This document shows, in pieces, positions 57,832 through 64,000 of a stretch of DNA of 64,000 bases (the first letter of the stretch is position 1; each line of letters starts with the position of its first letter). Origin of the DNA: Alcanivorax sp. DG881 (GTDB taxonomy: Bacteria > Pseudomonadota > Gammaproteobacteria > Pseudomonadales > Alcanivoracaceae). The translations under genes were made by a program, and so were the position numbers. A model generated the notes under the pieces. That model was not told the origin of the DNA, did no database searches, and saw only the letters and a program-made list of their open reading frames with translations. The DNA lies in the NCBI RefSeq assembly GCF_000155615.1, contig NZ_DS989915.1, positions 2,911,926-2,975,925 of the forward strand. The letters run 5' to 3'.

Positions 57832-58560
57832 ATGGCGAAGAAACCGAAAAGCCGGGCCGGTATCGATGATGTGATGCTGATGCCGATCAGCCCGTCTCAG
57901 CAGAAGAAGCAGCGGCGGCTGTGGGTGTCGGTTGCGCTTGTCATCGCGGTGTTGCTGTTTTTGCTGGGCGGCTGGTTGGGTGCTGGCGGTGCTCTGGATG
58001 CCTCGGAATCCAATCGCCGACTGCGTGGTGAGGTCAAGACCCTGGATGCAGAGCTGGAGACTGCGCGTAATGAGCTGGCGGTGTTCAGAGCGGATTCCGA
58101 ACTGACCCTGGAGGCACGTGAAGAGGTGCGCCAGGAGATCAAGGCGTTGCAGGACCAGGTGGCCGAGCTGGAAGAAGCGGTACTGTTCTACAAGAATGTG
58201 ATGGCACCGGCTGGCACCGAGGGTGGCCTGCAGATCGAAAAAATGACGGTGCAGCAGGACAACGAGACTGACGAATACCGTTACCGGGTGGTGCTGGTAC
58301 AGTCCGGTGACAACCGTGGTTACCTGTCCGGGGATATCAGCTTGCACCTGCATGGCGAGAAAGACGGGGAAGCGTTTGAGCTCAATGGCAGTAGCTGGCT
58401 TGAAGACGGGAGTGAAACGCGCTTCCGGTTTCGTTACTTTCAGGAGCTGAATGGCCGCTTTAAGGTGCCCGAAGGGGTGGTGGTACAAGCGGTAGATGTG
58501 GATGCTGAGAGCGGCGGCAGAAACCGTTACCAGACACAGAAAACCATAAAATGGCAGTAG
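57832..58560 (+). CDS. DUF6776-like single-pass membrane protein
   Basis: A 242-residue protein with a basic N-terminal tail, one membrane helix (about residues 31-51), a coiled coil of Glu/Leu heptads (about 58-120) and a C-terminal beta domain (about 130-242). It recalls the conserved hypothetical between argC and bactofilin in Pseudomonas, which I believe is DUF6776; function unknown. It starts two bases after argC ends, and the bactofilin gene follows after nine bases, so the pair may work together at the inner membrane. Confidence 0.8.
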   Translation: MAKKPKSRAGIDDVMLMPISPSQQKKQRRLWVSVALVIAVLLFLLGGWLGAGGALDASESNRRLRGEVKTLDAELETARNELAVFRADSELTLEAREEVRQEIKALQDQVAELEEAVLFYKNVMAPAGTEGGLQIEKMTVQQDNETDEYRYRVVLVQSGDNRGYLSGDISLHLHGEKDGEAFELNGSSWLEDGSETRFRFRYFQELNGRFKVPEGVVVQAVDVDAESGGRNRYQTQKTIKWQ

Positions 58561-58569
58561 GAGAGACGT

Positions 58570-59064
58570 GTGCTAGGCCGAGACAAGAAAACCGCAGTGA
58601 CTACAGGGGCATCGTCCCAGGATTACCGTAACCATACCCTGATCGCGCCCAGCGCAACCGTTCGTGGTGATATCGAATTTTCCGGAGGCCTGCATATTCA
58701 GGGCACCGTGGAAGGCAATGTCAGCGTGGGCAAGGATGGCGGTCGCCTGGTGATTGGCGAAAGCGGTGTGGTGAAAGGCGAAATCCAGGTCGCCCAGGTG
58801 GTGATTAATGGTCGCGTGGAAGGGGATGTGCACGCCACCGAGAACCTGGAGCTGGCGGAGAAGGCGTCCGTGGAAGGCAACGTGTACTACCGGATGATCG
58901 AAATGGTCATGGGCGCGCGGGTGAATGGCAAACTGGTCCGCCTGGATGACGAGCGCCGTAATCTGCCCGCGCCGGATGCTGGCAAAACGGCCAAGCCGGA
59001 GTCCGCCGGCAAGGACGCAGCAAGCAACGATGCGCCCGGGAAGGCGGAAGGTGCCCGCGGATAA
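58570..59064 (+). CDS. Bactofilin (DUF583) cytoskeletal protein
   Basis: Bactofilins polymerise into membrane-associated filaments that localise cell-wall or polar proteins. The 164-residue protein has the right-handed beta-helix core of repeated hydrophobic-Gly units (LIAPSATVRGDIEFSGGLHIQGTVEGNV, VVKGEIQVAQVVINGRVEGDV), followed by an Ala/Lys/Pro-rich disordered tail. Start codon GTG at 58570. The membrane protein just upstream and an M23 peptidase 2.5 kb away fit known bactofilin associations. Confidence 0.92.
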   Translation: MLGRDKKTAVTTGASSQDYRNHTLIAPSATVRGDIEFSGGLHIQGTVEGNVSVGKDGGRLVIGESGVVKGEIQVAQVVINGRVEGDVHATENLELAEKASVEGNVYYRMIEMVMGARVNGKLVRLDDERRNLPAPDAGKTAKPESAGKDAASNDAPGKAEGARG

Positions 59065-59100
59065 TTCTTGACTGTTTTAGTCGGGTACTGGAACATGATC

Positions 59101-59136
59101 AACCCGCTCGGGCGTTTAGTGCCGGGGCGGGTTTTC
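59101..59136 (+). terminator. Terminator after the bactofilin gene
   Basis: AACCCGC(T)CGG pairs with CCG(GG)GCGGGTT and is followed by TTTTCT. A reasonable intrinsic terminator before erpA. Confidence 0.6.
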
Positions 59137-59167
59137 TACTGCCCAGATGTCAGCCAATAGCGAGAGT

Positions 59168-59506
59168 ATGAGCGAGTCAGCGCCAATTTCATTCACCGAT
59201 GCCGCCGCCACCAAAGTCAAAGAGCTGCGTGACGACGAAGGAAACCCGAACCTCAAGCTGCGTGTGTATATCACCGGCGGCGGGTGTGCGGGGTTCTCCT
59301 ATGGCTTCACGTTCGATGAAGCGGTGAATGAAGACGATACCTCGGTGGAGAAAGAGGGTGTCACCTTGCTGGTGGACGCCATGAGCATTCAGTACCTGGA
59401 TGGCTCCCAGGTGGATTACGAAAAGGGCCTGATGGGCTCGCGTTTCGTGGTCAGCAACCCCAATGCGGCCACTACCTGCGGCTGCGGCTCGTCCTTCTCG
59501 GTCTGA
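59168..59506 (+). CDS. erpA: Iron-sulfur cluster insertion protein ErpA
   Basis: ErpA is an A-type carrier that delivers Fe-S clusters to apoproteins, including isoprenoid enzymes. The protein has the three cluster cysteines in [11 protein letters not shown] and [10 protein letters not shown], and [19 protein letters not shown] match the family. Start at 59168 gives 112 residues, close to E. coli (114); ATG at 59147 would add seven residues and has no ribosome site. Followed by heptad arms and a terminator. Confidence 0.95.
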   Translation: MSESAPISFTDAAATKVKELRDDEGNPNLKLRVYITGGGCAGFSYGFTFDEAVNEDDTSVEKEGVTLLVDAMSIQYLDGSQVDYEKGLMGSRFVVSNPNAATTCGCGSSFSV

Positions 59507-59508
59507 GA

Positions 59509-59621
59509 ACGCAGCACGCACCACGCAAACACGCACCACGCATGAGCAGTACGAAGGCGCCTATGGCGCCTTCTTGGTTTTAGCGTGCGCCCGAAGGGCG
59601 GCGTGAAGCGTGGTGCGTCTC
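59509..59621. repeat. Heptad arms flanking the erpA terminator (H13)
   Basis: Left arm from 59509: ACGCAGC, ACGCACC, ACGCAAAC (eight), ACGCACC, ACGCATG. Right arm includes AGCGTGC (59582) and GCGTGAA, GCGTGGT, GCGTCTC from 59601. The arms are the same ACGC word in opposite orientation and enclose the terminator, as at greA/yhbY. Confidence 0.78.
59553..59581 (+). terminator. Terminator after erpA
   Basis: GAAGGCGCC pairs perfectly with GGCGCCTTC around TAT and is followed by TTGGTTTT. Confidence 0.8.
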
Positions 59622-59686
59622 TTGTTGTCACAAAACCTTCACCGTTTGATCAACATTTCGTCGCTTTTCGGGTAGACACTGAACCC

Positions 59687-60220
59687 ATGATGACGACAAA
59701 ACCGACATTTCAGCGAATGACCGCCGCGGACACCCGGGCCATGTGCTGGTTGCTACAGCAGCCGCAAGCAGCCCGCCGCGCTCGTATGGCGCGGATGATC
59801 TCCCGCCTTGGCGATGGCCCCTTTTATGTGGCGCTGACGCTGTTCATCTGGTGGATGGATCGACAAGGGGGTAGCGAGTTTGCCCTGACTGCCATGGCGG
59901 CCTATGCCTTGGAGGTGCCCTTGTTTGTGCTGCTCAAGCACCTGATCAAGCGCCCCCGGCCGGCGGATGCCCTGGAAAGTCTGTCAGCGTTTATTCAACC
60001 GGCGGACCGCTTCAGCTTTCCGTCCGGGCACACCGCAGCCGCCTTTGTGATGGCCACCTTGTTGTGCGTGTTCTACCCGCCGGTAATGGCGTTGGCACTG
60101 GGGTTGGCGGTGATGGTGGGTTTGTCCCGGGTGCTGCTGGGGGTTCACTACCCGTCGGATATTCTCGCCGGTGCCACCCTGGGTTTCAGCTGCGCCATGA
60201 TTGGGCTGTGGCTGGTTTGA
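59687..60220 (+). CDS. PAP2-family phosphatase
   Basis: A membrane phosphatase of the PAP2 (lipid phosphatase) family, about 177 residues. The three phosphatase motifs are present: KHLIKRPRP, FPSGHTAAAF and SRVLLGVHYPSD, between hydrophobic helices. Such enzymes dephosphorylate undecaprenyl pyrophosphate or phosphatidic acid; the substrate is not determined. The start at 59687 has no clear ribosome site and a slightly shorter or longer protein is possible. Confidence 0.88.
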   Translation: MMTTKPTFQRMTAADTRAMCWLLQQPQAARRARMARMISRLGDGPFYVALTLFIWWMDRQGGSEFALTAMAAYALEVPLFVLLKHLIKRPRPADALESLSAFIQPADRFSFPSGHTAAAFVMATLLCVFYPPVMALALGLAVMVGLSRVLLGVHYPSDILAGATLGFSCAMIGLWLV

Positions 60221-60231
60221 CTGCCCTTGCG

Positions 60232-60387
60232 GTAGGGGCGTCGCTTGCGGCGCGATAACTCGGGACACAGCGAACACTTTCATTTCACCGCAGGGAGAGA
60301 CAGGATTGTCTCAGTGAGTTCCGTGCCCTCTGTGGTGAAAATGCCTTGAGCCAAAAGTTGGAATCGCGCCGCCAGCGACGCTCCTAC
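60232..60387. repeat. Inverted pair of REP-like elements before anmK
   Basis: GTAGGGGCGTCGCTTGCGGC and following bases (60232-60256) recur inverted at 60363-60387 with two mismatches over 25 bases. The TAG stop of anmK (60384-60386) is part of the right-hand element. Same family as the third copy near srkA. Confidence 0.85.
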
Positions 60388-61487
60388 GGCAGGGTGATCT
60401 GCCCCAATACCGCCTCCCTTGATGCCCCGGTGACCACCGGCGCATTGCCCGTCCTCTCTTCCATGCGCGCCCAGGCTAGCCAGGCAAATGCGGCGGCTTC
60501 CACCCAGTCCGGGTCCAGCCCGTGCTCAGCGGTGCTGGAGACAGGGGCGCCGAGTAGTGCCTGAAGGCGTTCCAGCAGGTGTTGGTTGTGGGCGCCTCCG
60601 CCGCAGATCAGCACATGATCGGGCTGGAAGTTGTTAAGTGCATCGCTGATTGAATGGGCGGTGAGCTCTGCCAGCGTTGCCTGGACGACGTCCTCAGGGA
60701 GTGAGTGGTTCGCCAGTTGTGCGTTGAGCCAGTCACGGCTGAAACGCTCCCGCCCGGTGCTTTTCGGGGGCGGCTGATGGAAATACGGGTCATCCAGCAG
60801 GGTGGCAAGCAGCGCATTGTCGGGGCGGGCGCTGGCGGCCCAGTCACCATTGCGGTCGTAGGCTTGCTGGCGGTGCTGTTGGATCCAGCTGTCCATCAAC
60901 ACGTTGCCCGGGCCGGTATCAAAACCGCCGGTGAGCTGGCCGTTATCCAGCAAGGTTACATTGGCCATGCCGCCGATGTTCGCGACGGCAATGCGCTGGT
61001 CTGCCCGGGCGAAAAGCTGCCGGTGAAAGGGGGGCACCAGCGGGGCGCCTTGCCCGCCCAGGGCCATGTCCTTGTTGCGGAAATTGCTGACCACGGGAAT
61101 CCTGCTCTGCACCGCCAGGGTGTCCGGGCAGCCCAGTTGAACGCTAAAGCCGGGTGCTTGAGGGCGGTGGCGAACGGTCTGGCCGTGGCAGCCAATGGCG
61201 CGAACCTGGGCCGGTGTCAGGCTGGCCTGTGCGAGCAGGGCCTCACAGGTAGTGGCGTATTCAGCGGCCAGTTGCTGGCTGACACGCCCGGCCCGGTCGA
61301 TCTCGTTACTGCCGGGCTGGCACAGGGCCAGAATATCATCGCGAAGCGGGGCCGGGATCGGCTGGCTCAAGGTGCTGAGCAGGGTGAAATGGTCGTCGCC
61401 AATGCGGGCGAGGACGGCATCAATGCCGTCCACACTGGTGCCGGTCATCAGGCCGATAAACAGGGATGGCCCGGTCTTAGAAGACAT
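60384..61487 (-). CDS. anmK: Anhydro-N-acetylmuramic acid kinase
   Basis: AnmK phosphorylates anhydro-MurNAc to MurNAc-6-P in cell-wall recycling. The 367-residue protein (E. coli 369) has GLMTGTSVDGIDAVL at the N-terminus, GCHGQTVRH, ANIGGMANVTLL, FDTGPGNVLMD and CGGGAHNQHLLERL, typical of the family. Its start overlaps the end of the M23 peptidase gene by 11 bases, so the two are coupled. Confidence 0.96.
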   Translation of the reverse strand: MSSKTGPSLFIGLMTGTSVDGIDAVLARIGDDHFTLLSTLSQPIPAPLRDDILALCQPGSNEIDRAGRVSQQLAAEYATTCEALLAQASLTPAQVRAIGCHGQTVRHRPQAPGFSVQLGCPDTLAVQSRIPVVSNFRNKDMALGGQGAPLVPPFHRQLFARADQRIAVANIGGMANVTLLDNGQLTGGFDTGPGNVLMDSWIQQHRQQAYDRNGDWAASARPDNALLATLLDDPYFHQPPPKSTGRERFSRDWLNAQLANHSLPEDVVQATLAELTAHSISDALNNFQPDHVLICGGGAHNQHLLERLQALLGAPVSSTAEHGLDPDWVEAAAFAWLAWARMEERTGNAPVVTGASREAVLGQITLP

Positions 61488-62802
61488 CGCTGCTGGCCAG
61501 TGTTGAGGCTTCGGAGAACAGGGTCATTTGTGCCTTCAGCCGGTTGGCAGCAATCAGGAACTCCGCTCTCTCGTTGTCGTTGATGCCGCGGGCCTTCGGT
61601 AGCGGCACGGTCTGCGGGTTGCGGTGTACGCCGTTGATGCGAAATTCATAATGCAGGTGTGGCCCGGTGGCCAGACCGGACGAACCCACATAGCCAATGG
61701 TCTGGCTTTGTTTGACCCGTTTGCCGACCCGAATGCCCTTGGCAAAGCTGCGCATGTGGGCATACAGCGTGGTATAGATCTGGCCGTGCTTAAGGATGAT
61801 GACGTTGCCGTAGCCGCCTTTCACTCCGGCGAAAATGACCTTGCCATCGCCCGCAGCCTTGATGGGGGTGCCGGATGGAGCTGCGTAGTCTGTGCCCTTG
61901 TGCGCGCGGATCCGGTTGAGCACGGGGTGTTTGCGGCTCAGGTTGAAGCGCGAGCTGATGCGGGCAAAGGCCACTGGGGTGCGGATGAATTCCTTGCGCA
62001 TGGAGTCGCCCTTGATGTTCAGGTACTCCACGTCGCCAGACAGGGTTTCGTAGCGGAAGGCGGTGAGATGACGGCCCTGGTTCCAGAATTCGGCCATCAG
62101 GATGTCGCCTTCGCCGACTTTCTCCCCATCCAGATAGAGTTCTTCATAGAGAATGCGGAAGCGGTCACCTTTGCGAATGTCGAGGGCAAAATCCACATCC
62201 CAGGCAAACAGGTTGGCCAGCTGCATGGTGAGCCGGTCGGTGATGCCAGCTGCGGCCCCGGCCAGGAACAGGGAGCCGGTGATGTCGGCTTGGGCGAAGC
62301 GGGTCTGCTTCTGGTATTCCCGTTGGCTCAGGCGCACATTCCAGCCGCCGCCCGTCAGCCGTGCGGTGAGGGTTTCAACTTTCGAAGGGTGGTAGCGCAC
62401 GTTGGTGAGGGAGCCGCTGTCGCTAACAATGACTTCCAGCGCTTCCCCGGGGCGCAAGCGGGTGAGCCGCTTCAGCTTGTCGTCACCTTTGAGCAGGGCA
62501 TCGATTTGCCCGGCGCCAATGCCTAGGGGGTGCAGTAATGAGGACAGGCTGTCCCCGGATTGCACGGTCAGCGTTTGCCATTGCGGTGTGGCCGGTGCGG
62601 GTTTGCTGGTGGTTTGCGGTTTTGGTGCGGGTGCTGTGCGTTCCGGCAGACTGATGGCCTGAACGCGTTCCGGGGCGGTTTCGGTGCTGTCCGGGCGAAA
62701 GGCGATCAGGATGACGCCGCCCAGCAATACCATGCTCAGCAGTAAATGGGTGCGTGGGAACTGGCGCACCAGCCTGCCGGCAGCAGAGATAAGTTGTTTC
62801 AT
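61477..62802 (-). CDS. M23 family peptidoglycan endopeptidase
   Basis: A periplasmic metallopeptidase that cuts peptide cross-links in peptidoglycan. The 441-residue protein has an N-terminal membrane anchor (about 17-36), a Pro/Ala/Thr linker, an OapA/LysM-like domain (about 75-140), a second domain, and the M23 domain with HKGTDYAAPSG, GNVIILKHG and GPHLHYEF (zinc HxxxD and HxH). Start at 62802 chosen because it precedes the membrane segment. Divergent from tyrS; the same order as PA0666-PA0668 (anmK, peptidase, tyrZ). Confidence 0.93.
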   Translation of the reverse strand: MKQLISAAGRLVRQFPRTHLLLSMVLLGGVILIAFRPDSTETAPERVQAISLPERTAPAPKPQTTSKPAPATPQWQTLTVQSGDSLSSLLHPLGIGAGQIDALLKGDDKLKRLTRLRPGEALEVIVSDSGSLTNVRYHPSKVETLTARLTGGGWNVRLSQREYQKQTRFAQADITGSLFLAGAAAGITDRLTMQLANLFAWDVDFALDIRKGDRFRILYEELYLDGEKVGEGDILMAEFWNQGRHLTAFRYETLSGDVEYLNIKGDSMRKEFIRTPVAFARISSRFNLSRKHPVLNRIRAHKGTDYAAPSGTPIKAAGDGKVIFAGVKGGYGNVIILKHGQIYTTLYAHMRSFAKGIRVGKRVKQSQTIGYVGSSGLATGPHLHYEFRINGVHRNPQTVPLPKARGINDNERAEFLIAANRLKAQMTLFSEASTLASSDVF

Positions 62803-62956
62803 GAAAAGTCTGTGAGGGCCTGGTTGGGTAAATAGAGACTGGCGCGCCCGCGGGGCACAGCGAAAAACTGACCTGCAAAGATACCCGCCTTCTCTGGCCG
62901 CGTTCAAGTGCTACAATGGCGCGCTTTCATTAATGGGTCTGGAAATAGAGGTAGGC

Positions 62957-64000
62957 ATGGCCACGGTGGATCAGCAACTGGCACTTATTACCCGCGGGGC
63001 GGATGAGATCATCCAGGAAGAGGAACTGCGGGAAAAACTGGCATCGGGCCGGCCGTTACGGGTGAAGGCGGGCTTTGACCCCACTGCCCCGGATCTGCAC
63101 CTGGGGCATACGGTATTGATCAACAAGCTGCGCCAGTTTCAGGAGCTGGGGCATGAGGTGATCTTCCTGATTGGCGATTTCACCGGGATGATCGGCGATC
63201 CCACGGGCAAGAGTACGACTCGCCCGCCGTTGAGTCGCGAGGATGTGTTGCGCAACGCGGAGACCTACAAAGAGCAGGTCTTCAAGATTCTCGATGAGAG
63301 CAAGACCCGGGTCGCCTTCAACTCCAGCTGGATGAACGAGGTTGGCGCGGCCGGCATGATCAAGCTGGCAGGCCAGTACACGGTGGCGCGGATGCTGGAG
63401 CGTGATGATTTCGACAAGCGCTACAAGGGTAATCAGCCCATCGCCATCCACGAATTCCTTTACCCGCTGGTGCAGGGCTACGACTCCGTGGCGTTGGAGG
63501 CGGATGTGGAGCTGGGCGGGACCGATCAGAAGTTCAACCTGCTGATGGGGCGTACGCTGCAGAAGTCCTATGGCCAGGCGCCGCAGATCTGTCTGACCAT
63601 GCCTATCCTGGAAGGGTTGGACGGCGTGCAGAAGATGTCCAAGTCGTTGGGCAACTATGTGGGGGTCAATGATGCGCCGGGGGAAATGTACCGCAAACTG
63701 CTCTCGCTTCCCGACAGCCTCACCTGGCGCTATTATGAACTGCTCAGTGCCTGCTCTAATGAGCGCATTGCGGAGCTGAAGGCGCAGGCCGATACACTGG
63801 GCTCGCCCCAGGAGGCCAAAAAAGCCTTTGCGCTGGAGATGGTCGAGCGGTTCCATGGGGCTCAGGCGGCCCAGGCGGCGCCCAAATCGGCAGGCAACCA
63901 GATTGCGCTGGGCGATATCCCGGATAATGTGCCGGAAGTCGAGGTGGAGCTGGGTGATCAGGACAGCATCCATATCCTGCCGTTGCTGCGGGAAGCAGGC
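62957..64000 (+). CDS. tyrS: Tyrosyl-tRNA synthetase, 3' end outside the window
   Basis: TyrRS charges tRNA-Tyr. 348 codons are seen with no stop, so the gene runs past the end (family about 400 residues). Visible are the HIGH-like HLGH in [19 protein letters not shown], the [17 protein letters not shown] loop, the [24 protein letters not shown] tyrosine site and KMSKS in [12 protein letters not shown]. It looks like the TyrZ subtype of Pseudomonas. ATG at 62957 has GAGG upstream. Confidence 0.96.
   Translation, partial: MATVDQQLALITRGADEIIQEEELREKLASGRPLRVKAGFDPTAPDLHLGHTVLINKLRQFQELGHEVIFLIGDFTGMIGDPTGKSTTRPPLSREDVLRNAETYKEQVFKILDESKTRVAFNSSWMNEVGAAGMIKLAGQYTVARMLERDDFDKRYKGNQPIAIHEFLYPLVQGYDSVALEADVELGGTDQKFNLLMGRTLQKSYGQAPQICLTMPILEGLDGVQKMSKSLGNYVGVNDAPGEMYRKLLSLPDSLTWRYYELLSACSNERIAELKAQADTLGSPQEAKKAFALEMVERFHGAQAAQAAPKSAGNQIALGDIPDNVPEVEVELGDQDSIHILPLLREAG

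Overview
This window is a 64 kb stretch of core chromosome from a GC-rich marine-type gammaproteobacterium. The gene order closely follows the Pseudomonas aeruginosa block from grpE-dnaK-dnaJ through carAB, ftsH, nusA-infB and pnp to pcnB-cbrB-cbrA-dksA, followed by pieces resembling the PA3975-3977 (thiD-thiE-hemL) and PA0662-0668 (argC to tyrS) neighbourhoods. Protein sequences resemble Pseudomonas but are clearly distinct. An Alcanivorax-like Oceanospirillales genome is my best guess (inference; no 16S in the window). No prophage, transposase, CRISPR array or antibiotic-resistance gene was seen.

Layout. 1-4.15 kb: heat-shock genes grpE, dnaK, dnaJ, with sigma-32-type promoters before grpE and dnaK. 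4.5-11.3 kb: an unrecognised secreted protein, dapB, carA, carB. 11.3-18.5 kb: greA, yhbY, rlmE, ftsH, folP, glmM, tpiA, secG. 18.5-28 kb: tRNA-Leu(GAG), initiator tRNA-fMet, then the translation/RNA operon rimP-nusA-infB-rbfA-truB-rpsO-pnp. 28-36 kb: a MarR regulator, acs, panD, panC, panB, a deoxynucleoside kinase, folK, pcnB. 36-43.4 kb: the carbon-catabolite-control locus, comprising a CrcZ-like small RNA, cbrB, cbrA, a 58-residue CbrX-like ORF, gluQ and a greatly extended dksA. 43.7-55 kb: aminotransferase, sfsA, srkA, Rieske ferredoxin, PfkB kinase, mrcB, TPR lipoprotein, ybaK, hemL, thiE, thiD, hemJ. 55-64 kb: ClC transporter, argC, DUF6776-like protein, bactofilin, erpA, PAP2 phosphatase, anmK, M23 peptidase and the 5' part of tyrS.

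How the genes work together. The kinase CbrA (transporter-like sensor) and regulator CbrB probably control a CrcZ-like decoy RNA that titrates Hfq and so lifts catabolite repression; CbrB here lacks the GAFTGA loop used to contact sigma-54. acs and the pantothenate genes supply acetyl-CoA and CoA precursors, and dksA and gluQ flank the control locus as in Pseudomonas. hemL and hemJ are both heme-synthesis genes; bactofilin, PBP1b, AnmK and the M23 peptidase are cell-wall genes.

Most unusual feature. At least 13 intergenic regions carry short arrays with a strict 7-base period, mostly arranged as inverted pairs. The seven-letter word is constant within a locus but differs between loci (for example ACGTCCG, TTGAAAG, ATAGTTA, GAGTTGC, ACGCACC). 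They often start at or contain a stop codon and often bracket a terminator. They are distinct from a second, REP-like family (GTAGGAGCGTCGCT...) seen at two places.
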